Shown here piece by piece: positions 7,019 to 13,808 of a stretch of DNA of 23,042 bases. The position numbers and the translations under genes were made by a program. This stretch comes from a virus. Positions within the stretch are counted from its first letter, which is position 1. Each line of letters starts with the position of its first letter. A model generated the notes under the pieces. It did no database searches. It saw nothing but the letters and a program-made list of their open reading frames with translations, and was not told where the DNA came from. Location of the stretch: positions 1 through 23,042 of IMG/VR virus record IMGVR_UViG_3300002460_000171. The stretch is one strand, 5' to 3'.

Positions 7019-7056
7019 GCTCGGTATATATACCTCCTTAGTATTCTATACTGAGC
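7019..7056 (+). promoter_or_regulatory. hairpin or dyad with anti-SD-like loop
   Basis: GCTCGGTATA (7019-7028) and TATACTGAGC (7047-7056) pair over 10 positions with one G-U wobble and an 18-base loop. The loop contains ACCTCCTTA, identical to the anti-Shine-Dalgarno end of 16S rRNA. It lies just before the ATG at 7066, which lacks its own Shine-Dalgarno sequence. It could be a DNA operator dyad or a leader RNA hairpin. Confidence 0.45.
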
Positions 7057-7065
7057 GTTATTATT

Positions 7066-7377
7066 ATGAAAAAAATTAAAAAAGAAACACTTGAAACTAT
7101 TATAGCGGGAGCAGTAATATTAAGCGGAGCAAGTATAGCTTATCAATACAATATAGATAACGCAGACAAAGTAGCCCATTTATTTAAAGGTTTTTTAGCA
7201 ACAGGAGTTTTATACAATATTTCAGAACGTATTAAGGATAGTCCAAGATTTTACGGAACAATACAACCTTTTATATTTGAATTGGGACAATACATTACGA
7301 GTTTAGGAACGTTTAGTGGTTTAGATATAATAGCAGATTTAGTTGGAATGACAATTTATACCTCAATAATCAAATAA
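7066..7377 (+). CDS. VanZ-like small membrane protein
   Basis: 103 residues with about three or four hydrophobic segments (11-28, 38-52, 64-82, 86-101). The polar residues inside them follow the VanZ-like pattern: DKVAH (D34, K35, H38), E72/Q75 in FELGQ, and D87/D91 in LDIIADLVG. VanZ-like proteins are membrane proteins of cell-envelope or phage association with unclear biochemistry. In a virus it could act on the host membrane or take part in lysis, which is an inference. No Shine-Dalgarno is present; a hairpin precedes the start. Confidence 0.6.
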   Translation: MKKIKKETLETIIAGAVILSGASIAYQYNIDNADKVAHLFKGFLATGVLYNISERIKDSPRFYGTIQPFIFELGQYITSLGTFSGLDIIADLVGMTIYTSIIK

Positions 7378-7380
7378 ACC

Positions 7381-7405
7381 CATAATTTAGTTTAGTTAAA
7401 TTATG
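7381..7405. promoter_or_regulatory. perfect 9-bp inverted repeat after VanZ-like gene
   Basis: CATAATTTA (7381-7389) and TAAATTATG (7397-7405) are perfect inverse complements around a 7-base spacer, starting 3 bases after the VanZ-like stop. There is no T-run after it, so an operator or mRNA 3'-end hairpin is as likely as a terminator. The promoter element at 7408 follows directly. Confidence 0.45.
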
Positions 7406-7407
7406 TA

Positions 7408-7443
7408 TTATATACTATACTAAATAAATATTTATATATTACC
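7408..7443 (+). promoter_or_regulatory. promoter of the replication/modification operon
   Basis: TTATATACT-AT-ACTAAATAA (7408-7427) is a two-mismatch version of the palindrome at 2810 and 19161, followed by ATATTTATATATTAC, which is shared with the 19161 site. The AT-rich core is a probable archaeal TATA box. Transcription would begin about 25 bases downstream and give a leader of roughly 40-50 bases before ATG 7505. Confidence 0.6.
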
Positions 7444-7462
7444 ATATATTATAAATAGTATC

Positions 7463-7500
7463 AACTTAAGGTAAGGCAAAATAAATTTAAGTTAGGTGAT
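7463..7500 (+). promoter_or_regulatory. leader hairpin abutting the ribosome binding site
   Basis: AACTTAA (7463-7469) can pair with TTAAGTT (7487-7493), directly before AGGTGAT (7494-7500), the Shine-Dalgarno sequence of the gene starting at ATG 7505. The stem is only 7 bp of mostly A-U pairs, so stability is modest. It supports ATG 7505 over GTG 7496 as the start. Confidence 0.4.
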
Positions 7501-7504
7501 AAAA

Positions 7505-8512
7505 ATGGTAGATAGAAAAGAATTGTTTTTAAAATGGAAAATAAAATTGACTGTAAGTGAAGACGACTTAGAAAATGAATATCAAAAATTCTTTAGTGAA
7601 TATCAAAATGCAAATTTAAATATAGAACAAAAAGAACATTACATCTTATCAAGAATGCAATCTAGATATAAAAGACAATTTATGAGCAACGCTAAGTCAT
7701 ATGAAGGTATAATAATTGGATTTGGTGGTAAAATTGACTATGTAAGAAAAGCCCGACAATTTGCTTTGGAACAATATGAAAAAGACCCTCAAAGAGCAGT
7801 TGAAAGTGGACTTGTAAATGAAGAAGGAATTCCAATATATCAATCACCAGATTGGAAACGCGGCCAAATCATGCCTTTGAATGATTATGGTAGAAACATA
7901 TTTCTTTTAGCATCCTTGGAAAACAGTAATGAACAATTATCTACATATGTTATGAATGTTAGAAATGAATTAGTAGATAATCTACCTCCGTTATTTAAGA
8001 AAGTTAAATTTAGATGTAATCCGAGTAAAACACCAAATATGTTAAACTCTACATCAGTAACAAAATTTGAAATTACAGGTGATATAGAATTTACAAGAAT
8101 TTTAGAATTGCTCGGAAGTTATAAAGTGAATATAAAAAATTTAAAAGATTGGGCTATACAACATCAAGATGATTTTAACAGGTTTTGTATAGTAAAAGCA
8201 AATGTAATGAGTTTATCACCTACACCAACTGAATATGGAACAATAATTATGTCCATTGATGATTTAGAAGCAGGATTTGATGACCCAGCAACATTAGCTG
8301 GAATTACATGTTGGGTTCCTTCTGAAATTCCAATAGAGTTTGGTGAAAATAGTGTAGTTTATGTAATAGGTTCACCTTCTTATAGAAATGACCCTGAAAG
8401 AGGAGAACAAGTATCTATAAATGTATATGGTTTAAAAGCTGACCCAAAATTCATCGTAAAACCAGAAAATGCACCTAAACCAGTTACAAGTGATAATGTG
8501 GAGAGTTGGTGA
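7505..8512 (+). CDS. putative single-stranded DNA-binding protein
   Basis: About 335 residues from ATG 7505 (AGGTGAT upstream); the GTG at 7496 is less likely. No catalytic motif is seen. Position first in a unit with a RecA-like ATPase and PCNA, the beta-rich central and C-terminal parts (FRCNPSKTP, FCIVKANVMSL, VVYVIGSPSYRN), and a tail ending in Trp after acidic residues (NVESW) suggest an OB-fold/RPA-like ssDNA-binding protein. This is largely contextual. Its TGA shares one base with the next ATG (TGATG). Confidence 0.45.
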   Translation: MVDRKELFLKWKIKLTVSEDDLENEYQKFFSEYQNANLNIEQKEHYILSRMQSRYKRQFMSNAKSYEGIIIGFGGKIDYVRKARQFALEQYEKDPQRAVESGLVNEEGIPIYQSPDWKRGQIMPLNDYGRNIFLLASLENSNEQLSTYVMNVRNELVDNLPPLFKKVKFRCNPSKTPNMLNSTSVTKFEITGDIEFTRILELLGSYKVNIKNLKDWAIQHQDDFNRFCIVKANVMSLSPTPTEYGTIIMSIDDLEAGFDDPATLAGITCWVPSEIPIEFGENSVVYVIGSPSYRNDPERGEQVSINVYGLKADPKFIVKPENAPKPVTSDNVESW

Positions 8513-9267
8513 TGGGATTTATAGAAGAAACCTTACCAAAAGAAACTTTATTTAAATCTGCAGAAGAAACTAAAAGAGGACTAAAGATTGCTATCTATGG
8601 ACCTTTTTCTACAGGTAAAACACATTTTGCCTTAACAGGTAAAGAACCTGTATATATAATTGATACAGAAATGGGAAGTGCCCCTATTATGAAATCTATA
8701 CATTTTAAAAACAAAAATACTAAAATATTAGAAGTATTAGAGGTTAGCGAAGATGTTTTAGAAAGAGATGATGTAAAAAGTTATGAAAAAATTAAAGAAG
8801 CAATTGAATATCTATATAAAAATGTACATGAAGGAACATTAGTTGTAGATTCTATAACAGATATATGGAAAATTGTACAAGGATATTCTAAAGTAAATTT
8901 ATTAAAAATTAAAGCTGAGGATAGACCTAAATATCAATTTGATTGGGGACTAATAAATAATGTGTACAGGCAAATGTTACTTAAATTAATAGCCTTGCCT
9001 GTAGATGTTATAATTACTAGTAGAACTTCAGTTGATTATGATGGAAATGGAAACAAACTAAATTCTGAAAGTCCTCAATGGCAAAAAGATACCCCTTATA
9101 TGGTTGATATTGTAATAGAATCTGTTAAAACTTTCAATAAAATGGATGGTCCAGGATTTGAATATGAAATTAAGAAAGCTAGAGGATATGACAAAAAAAT
9201 AATTGGAAAAAAATTTAAAGAACTAAATATAGAACAACTAAAAAAGGTGTTAAATGGGGAAATTTAA
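8512..9267 (+). CDS. RecA-like (Sak4-type) recombination ATPase
   Basis: About 251 residues from ATG 8512. Walker A GPFSTGKT (30-37) and Walker B LVVDS (D113) sit in a RecA-like core, with TSRTSVDY downstream as in phage Sak4/AAA_24-type ATPases. Such proteins act with an SSB in strand annealing or recombination. The adjacent putative SSB and PCNA genes support that role. The start is chosen because TGATG joins it to the preceding stop; a TTG six bases upstream is less likely. It overlaps PCNA by 14 bases. Confidence 0.7.
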   Translation: MGFIEETLPKETLFKSAEETKRGLKIAIYGPFSTGKTHFALTGKEPVYIIDTEMGSAPIMKSIHFKNKNTKILEVLEVSEDVLERDDVKSYEKIKEAIEYLYKNVHEGTLVVDSITDIWKIVQGYSKVNLLKIKAEDRPKYQFDWGLINNVYRQMLLKLIALPVDVIITSRTSVDYDGNGNKLNSESPQWQKDTPYMVDIVIESVKTFNKMDGPGFEYEIKKARGYDKKIIGKKFKELNIEQLKKVLNGEI

Positions 9268-9976
9268 AATAGATAGTAAAGAATTAAGTGATTTTCTTAG
9301 AAATATGTTTATAAATAATGAATTTGATACAAAAGATATTATTTTCAGATTAAAAAAAGATGGTTTGTATATAAATGCTACATCAGCTTCGCAATCACTT
9401 TTTGTAAGTGGTCATTTGAATGAAGAAATCTTTCACGAAATTGTTCCATTCAATTTTATACTAAATAATATATCAGAATTTATTAAATTAATAGAAAATT
9501 TTGATACAACTATAACAGTAACAGAAGAAACTGGAAAATTAATAATAAGGTCTGAAAAAGAAAAGTTTTCTGTTCCTTTAATAAATGGAGAAATTTCTGA
9601 ACAAGATAAAGTTCCAAATCTTAGTTTTGAGGAATATATATCTTTATCTGGGCCAAATGTATTAGATGGCAAAAAAATAGCTAGATTTAGAAACACAATC
9701 AAAGAAGGTAATATAATTTTAGAGGTACTAGATAAACATTTATTGATACATATAGGAGATAATAAATTTAAAAAATATATTTATAGATTAGAATTAAATT
9801 TAGAAAAAGAATTAAATTGTAAATCTTCTTTTGGTGAACAATTGTTAAATATATTACAAGTAATAGATAAAAAAACTTGTAAATTGTTTTTAAAAAATGA
9901 TTATCCTATGCAAATTAATTATAATCCTACAAATTTTTCAGAAGTAAAATATATTTTAGCTCCGAGGGCAGATTAA
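9254..9976 (+). CDS. pcn: PCNA-like sliding clamp
   Basis: 240 residues, the usual length of an archaeal PCNA. Evidence is the alternating beta/alpha clamp pattern, the central TGKLIIRSEKEKFSVPLI segment and the C-terminal YILAPRAD, matching the highly conserved LAPR region of PCNA. It would tether the family B polymerase encoded downstream. A virus-encoded PCNA points to an archaeal host. Its TAA shares a base with the queD ATG (TAATG at 9974-9978), so replication and modification genes are co-transcribed. Confidence 0.85.
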   Translation: MGKFKIDSKELSDFLRNMFINNEFDTKDIIFRLKKDGLYINATSASQSLFVSGHLNEEIFHEIVPFNFILNNISEFIKLIENFDTTITVTEETGKLIIRSEKEKFSVPLINGEISEQDKVPNLSFEEYISLSGPNVLDGKKIARFRNTIKEGNIILEVLDKHLLIHIGDNKFKKYIYRLELNLEKELNCKSSFGEQLLNILQVIDKKTCKLFLKNDYPMQINYNPTNFSEVKYILAPRAD

Positions 9977-10341
9977 TGGAAATATACAAAACATTTACAT
10001 TTGACTCAGCACATCAATTATTTTTGCCATATGATAGCAAGTGTAATGAATTACATGGTCATACATATAAAATTGAAGTTTGGATAAAAGGAACAGTAAA
10101 TAAAGAAACAGGATTGATAGCAGATTTTACACATATTAAGAAAATGATAAATGATAATTACGACCATAAAAATTTAAATCAAATACCTCCTTTTTTAAAT
10201 AAAAATATTCCTACAACAGCAGAAAATATTGCTACAGAAATAATGTTAAATATATTTGTTAAATTTGGATTTCCTTGTAAAGTAAGAATTTGGGAAACTA
10301 GTAATTCCTATGCAGAGGCAGATTCATCTGAATTAAAATGA
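9976..10341 (+). CDS. queD: QueD, 6-carboxytetrahydropterin synthase
   Basis: 121 residues, full length for the family. It converts dihydroneopterin triphosphate to 6-carboxy-tetrahydropterin, the second step towards preQ0. Zn-binding His are H13 (SAHQL) and H27/H29 (LHGHTY), catalytic Cys is C23, and YDHKNLN (D63, H64), the PTTAEN Glu (E83) and WET (E107) match QueD. A eukaryal-type PTPS is excluded by length and context. It overlaps queE by ATGA at 10338. Confidence 0.95.
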   Translation: MEIYKTFTFDSAHQLFLPYDSKCNELHGHTYKIEVWIKGTVNKETGLIADFTHIKKMINDNYDHKNLNQIPPFLNKNIPTTAENIATEIMLNIFVKFGFPCKVRIWETSNSYAEADSSELK

Positions 10342-11000
10342 AAGTTCATGAAGTATATATGGCATTCCAAGGGGAAGGTAGAAATTTAGGTGTTTATAGT
10401 TATTTTATCAGAACCTTCGGATGTCCTGTACAGTGTAACTGGTGTGATATTCCAGAAAGTTGGAATGGTAAAGAAAAACCATTTACAGTAACACCTGAAA
10501 AATTATCAAAGGAAATTTTAGAAAACAAACTTGCAGATAATGTAGTAATAACAGGAGGAGAACCTACTATACAAAAAGACCTAGTTGATTTAGTAAAAAT
10601 AGTAAAACAAGGTGGAATGGGAGGAATAGAAATAGAAACTAGTGGAATAAATTATAATTCTGAGTTACAACAATATGTCAGGTTCAATGTAAGTCCAAAA
10701 TTATACAGTGCTGAAGCAAAAATAAATTTAAATGAAGAAGCATTAAGACAATATAATAAATTTTTAGAAAATGATTTTAAATTTGTAATTAAAAATTTAG
10801 GAGATTTTAAAATGGCATTATCCTTAAAAAAGAAATTAAAATTAAGAAATGTTTATTTTATGGCAGAAGGTGTTACATCAAACATACAAATAAAAAGATT
10901 AAGAGTCATTGAAAACATGTTAACAGAGTCAGGACAATATGATATAAAATTAACACCGAGGTTACATGTGATGATGTATGATAATAATAGGAAAAGATAA
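10338..11000 (+). CDS. queE: QueE, 7-carboxy-7-deazaguanine synthase
   Basis: 220 residues. Radical SAM enzyme that makes 7-carboxy-7-deazaguanine from 6-carboxy-tetrahydropterin. The N-terminus (YMAFQGEG) is typical of QueE; GCPVQCNWCD holds the CxxxCxxC [4Fe-4S] site (C29, C33, C36); ITGGEPT (71-77) is the SAM-binding GGEP motif; ETSG and NVSPKL are also conserved. ATGA coupling to queD and TAATG coupling to the phosphoribosyltransferase gene (base 11000 shared) show tight translation. Confidence 0.95.
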   Translation: MKVHEVYMAFQGEGRNLGVYSYFIRTFGCPVQCNWCDIPESWNGKEKPFTVTPEKLSKEILENKLADNVVITGGEPTIQKDLVDLVKIVKQGGMGGIEIETSGINYNSELQQYVRFNVSPKLYSAEAKINLNEEALRQYNKFLENDFKFVIKNLGDFKMALSLKKKLKLRNVYFMAEGVTSNIQIKRLRVIENMLTESGQYDIKLTPRLHVMMYDNNRKR

Positions 11001-11428
11001 TGGTAGAAAAAAATAAAAAACAAAAAATTATTAAAATGACATGGTCTGAATTAGAATATGCAATTGACAAATTAGCAAAAAATATCTTATTTGAAGTAGA
11101 ACAAAATGATTTAAAAATAGGATTATTGGCAGGAATTCCAAGAGGTGGATTTATAATAGCTACAATGTTATCACATAAAATTAAAAAATATACAGGACTA
11201 AGTCCTATAGTATGGTCATCAAAAGAATTAGACCATGGTAATATTAATTCAACTATTGTATGTGATGATATAGCAGACACAGGAAAAACATTAAGTAAAT
11301 ATATAAATTTTAAATTAGCCACAATACATTATTGTAAAAAATCTAAAATTCAACCAGAATTTTGGGCGATAGAAAAAAAAGAAGATGAATGGATACAATA
11401 TCCATGGGAAAACAATGATGAAAATTGA
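11000..11428 (+). CDS. xanthine/guanine phosphoribosyltransferase-like
   Basis: 142 residues. The PRPP-binding motif VCDDIADTGKT (87-97), PRGG (47-50) and the C-terminal WIQYPWE (131-137) match type I purine phosphoribosyltransferases, closest in pattern to E. coli Gpt (N-terminal TWxxL helix and WIEQPWD near its end). The likely reaction is guanine or a related purine base + PRPP to the nucleotide. It lies inside the deazaguanine cluster, where it could recycle the guanine freed by DpdA to GMP and so to GTP for FolE. Activity on a deazapurine base is an alternative. Confidence 0.8.
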   Translation: MVEKNKKQKIIKMTWSELEYAIDKLAKNILFEVEQNDLKIGLLAGIPRGGFIIATMLSHKIKKYTGLSPIVWSSKELDHGNINSTIVCDDIADTGKTLSKYINFKLATIHYCKKSKIQPEFWAIEKKEDEWIQYPWENNDEN

Positions 11429-11921
11429 ATACTCAGATGATTTATTTACAAAGGAAGAATTAAAAAATACACCGAAAAGACATAAAAAATTTATTAAGGA
11501 ATGGGTAGATGATAGTTTAAACTTTAATTTTACTACTTTTGAAAGTAAAATTGATGAAATGATAATTATTAGGGGTAAATTTTATTCTATGTGTTCACAT
11601 CATTTAGTTCCATTCTTCGGAGATTTTTATATTGGTTACATACCAAACGGTAAAATAGCAGGATTAAGTAAATTTTCAAGAACAGTAAATATGTTTGCAC
11701 ATAGACCACAAGTGCAAGAAAAATTAACAGATGAAATCGCTACATATTTAGATGATAAATTAAAACCTAAAGGATTAATAATAATAATGAAAGCCAGACA
11801 TTTATGTATAGAAATAAGAGGTATAAAAACCGAAGGAGAAACTACCACATCATCATTAAGAGGAATATATAAAACAGATAGTGATGCTAGAAAAGAATTT
11901 TTAGATTTAATGAGGAGATAA
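11415..11921 (+). CDS. folE: FolE, GTP cyclohydrolase I
   Basis: About 168 residues. It opens GTP to dihydroneopterin triphosphate, the first step to preQ0. Zn ligands C60, H63 (CSHH, where the family usually has CEHH) and C131 (RHLC) are present, as are GYIPNGKIAGLSK, the R-x-QVQE-L-T block and a Thr/Ser-rich TTTSS. This is type IA GTP cyclohydrolase; archaea normally use other types (GCYH-IB/MptA), so it was probably acquired from a bacterial or viral source. The frame is open from 11385, but ATG 11415 or 11418, overlapping the previous gene by 11-14 bases, best fits the family. Confidence 0.93.
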   Translation: MMKIEYSDDLFTKEELKNTPKRHKKFIKEWVDDSLNFNFTTFESKIDEMIIIRGKFYSMCSHHLVPFFGDFYIGYIPNGKIAGLSKFSRTVNMFAHRPQVQEKLTDEIATYLDDKLKPKGLIIIMKARHLCIEIRGIKTEGETTTSSLRGIYKTDSDARKEFLDLMRR

Positions 11922-11925
11922 AATA

Positions 11926-12666
11926 ATGACAATGACAACAACACAAACAGTAAATAAATCATTTGTAGATGATGATTTTTTTAAAGAGATTACTAAAGGA
12001 ATACAAAATGAAAAATGTATTATAATATTATCAGGAGGAATGGATTCTACTACTTTGTTATATGGATTAGTTAAAAACAGAGCAAAAGTAATAGCATTGT
12101 CTTTCAATTATGGACAAAAACATAAAAAGGAACTAGAAATGGCCATGATTAATTGTAAAAAATTAGGAGTACCTCAAATAATTTTAGATTTAAATGTATT
12201 AAATCAAGTAGCAGACTCAGCTTTAACAAGAGATTATATTAACATACCAGAAGGATATTATACAGATGATAATATGAAACAAACTGTAGTTCCAAATAGA
12301 AATATGGTTATGCTCAGTTTAGCTACATCATTCGCTATAAGTAATGGAGCTAAATATTTATTTTACGGAGCCCATTCTGGAGACCATCATATTTATCCTG
12401 ACTGTAGAATAGAATTTATATCTTCTATGAAAAAAAGTATTGGTTTATGTGATTGGAATCCTCCTATTTTATCTGCACCTTTTATTAATATAGATAAAAG
12501 CGATATAGCATTATGTGGAAAAAAATGGAATGTAGATTATTCATTAACTTGGACTTGTTATAAAGGAAGAGAAAAAGCTTGTGGTAAATGTGGTAGTTGT
12601 ATAGAAAGATTAGAAGCATTTAAAAAAATAGGAATGGAGGACCCTATACAATATGAAAATAAATAA
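11926..12666 (+). CDS. queC: QueC, preQ0 synthase
   Basis: 246 residues. ATP-dependent conversion of 7-carboxy-7-deazaguanine to the nitrile preQ0. PP-loop SGGMDST (36-42), FNYGQKH (60-66), VPNRNM and the C-terminal Zn site (C211, C219, C222, C225) are all present, so it should be active. No glutamine amidotransferase domain is fused, so it is not a Gat-QueC. A GAGGAGA Shine-Dalgarno sequence lies about seven bases before the ATG, inside the end of folE. It overlaps the next gene by 14 bases. Confidence 0.95.
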   Translation: MTMTTTQTVNKSFVDDDFFKEITKGIQNEKCIIILSGGMDSTTLLYGLVKNRAKVIALSFNYGQKHKKELEMAMINCKKLGVPQIILDLNVLNQVADSALTRDYINIPEGYYTDDNMKQTVVPNRNMVMLSLATSFAISNGAKYLFYGAHSGDHHIYPDCRIEFISSMKKSIGLCDWNPPILSAPFINIDKSDIALCGKKWNVDYSLTWTCYKGREKACGKCGSCIERLEAFKKIGMEDPIQYENK

Positions 12667-13345
12667 ATCTGCACTAATCAAAGATTTCTATGTAGAAATG
12701 AAATATATAGCTTTAATTGCAAAAGAAGATGTTGAAATAGAATATGAAGGAAAAAAATATCATTTTAACGCTCCTAAAAAAATCAGGATAAGTTCATTAT
12801 TTTTTAGAAATTACACATGTATGAGTAATGCTGGATGTTGCAAAATTCCTTTTTATAAATTTTGGGGTCAAATAGAATATAAAGAAATTCCTGAAGAAAA
12901 TAAAAAAGATTTACAAGAAATAGAAATGAAAGTTAATGGACATATTAAAAAGATTTATGTGGGTCAAAGACATAAAAATGAATGTCAATATTTAAAAAAT
13001 AATAAATGTTTAATACATAATTGGAAACCATTGCATTGTAAAATGCCTCTTATAAAATTTATATATAATAAAAATTTAAGAAGGACTAACATTATTAAGT
13101 CTCCATTTGCACGTAATCTTTGTAAAAATTGTTGTGCAACATTAATAGAAGGTCTAAATGAAAAACAGTTTAAAGATGATATGGTTATGTTTGATTGGAT
13201 TGAAAAATTATCTAAAGAATGGAATATTAAAACATATATCAAAGAAATTAAGAAAATATTGGAATATATGTATCATAAACAACCTTATCAAACACCATTT
13301 ATTTTAGATAGTAGTAATACAAAATTGAGGTATAACAATGAATAA
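12653..13345 (+). CDS. YkgJ-like Cys-rich metal-binding protein
   Basis: 230 residues. The pattern C56-x5-C62-C63, C111, C119-x2-H122 with KP and C129 matches the YkgJ/UPF0153 zinc- or iron-chelating family, and a further CKNCC cluster (C157, C160, C161) follows. The family has no general biochemical role. Placement between queC and the QueF-family gene, overlapping both, suggests a part in forming or altering the deazaguanine, perhaps a redox or transfer step. Phage DNA-modification enzymes of unusual fold (for example the dPreQ1 methyltransferase DpdM) are worth comparing; I cannot establish homology by eye. Confidence 0.7.
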   Translation: MKINKSALIKDFYVEMKYIALIAKEDVEIEYEGKKYHFNAPKKIRISSLFFRNYTCMSNAGCCKIPFYKFWGQIEYKEIPEENKKDLQEIEMKVNGHIKKIYVGQRHKNECQYLKNNKCLIHNWKPLHCKMPLIKFIYNKNLRRTNIIKSPFARNLCKNCCATLIEGLNEKQFKDDMVMFDWIEKLSKEWNIKTYIKEIKKILEYMYHKQPYQTPFILDSSNTKLRYNNE

Positions 13346-13808
13346 AATATCAAAACAAGTGAAAGATATAACCGGTTATGAAAATAAGCATAAAAACATA
13401 ACAGAACAATTAAAACAACTTTCAAAACTGCAAACTGTTGATAATATACATAAAGATGTCAAATATGAAGTAATTTACACTTCTAAAGAACTCAATAGTC
13501 TATGCCCTAAAACAGGACTTCCGGATTTTGGAACCCTTACAATAAAATATGTTCCTGATATGGTTGTTGTAGAAGAAAAATCTCTAAAACTTTATTTAAA
13601 TGGATATAGAAACATAGGAATGTTTAAAGAATTTATAGCTGTACAAATAATAAAAGATTTAGTGAAAATATGTTTACCACATAAATTAAATGCAAAATTT
13701 GTTTTTGAACCAAGAGGTGGAATACCATCTGAAGTAATTATAAGATATGAAAAAAATAATGATGAAGAAAAATTTTATGTAAATTATCTTTTATTTTCAC
13801 AATGGTAG
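13338..13808 (+). CDS. QueF-family protein (reductase or QueF-like)
   Basis: 156 residues, single-domain size. LCPKTGLPDFG places the thioimide Cys (C56) and Asp (D63) at the same spacing as B. subtilis QueF (C55, D62). VEEKSLKLYLNGYRN resembles the QueF NADPH-binding motif E-S-K-S-h-K-L-Y with Glu for the first Ser. Where QueF has the conserved His-Glu pair, this protein has K97-E98. PRGGI (125-129) is retained. QueF reduces preQ0 to preQ1; the archaeal QueF-like enzyme instead converts preQ0 in tRNA to archaeosine without NADPH. The features are mixed, so the reaction cannot be assigned. GAGGT six bases before the ATG; overlaps neighbours on both sides. Confidence 0.8.
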   Translation: MNKISKQVKDITGYENKHKNITEQLKQLSKLQTVDNIHKDVKYEVIYTSKELNSLCPKTGLPDFGTLTIKYVPDMVVVEEKSLKLYLNGYRNIGMFKEFIAVQIIKDLVKICLPHKLNAKFVFEPRGGIPSEVIIRYEKNNDEEKFYVNYLLFSQW

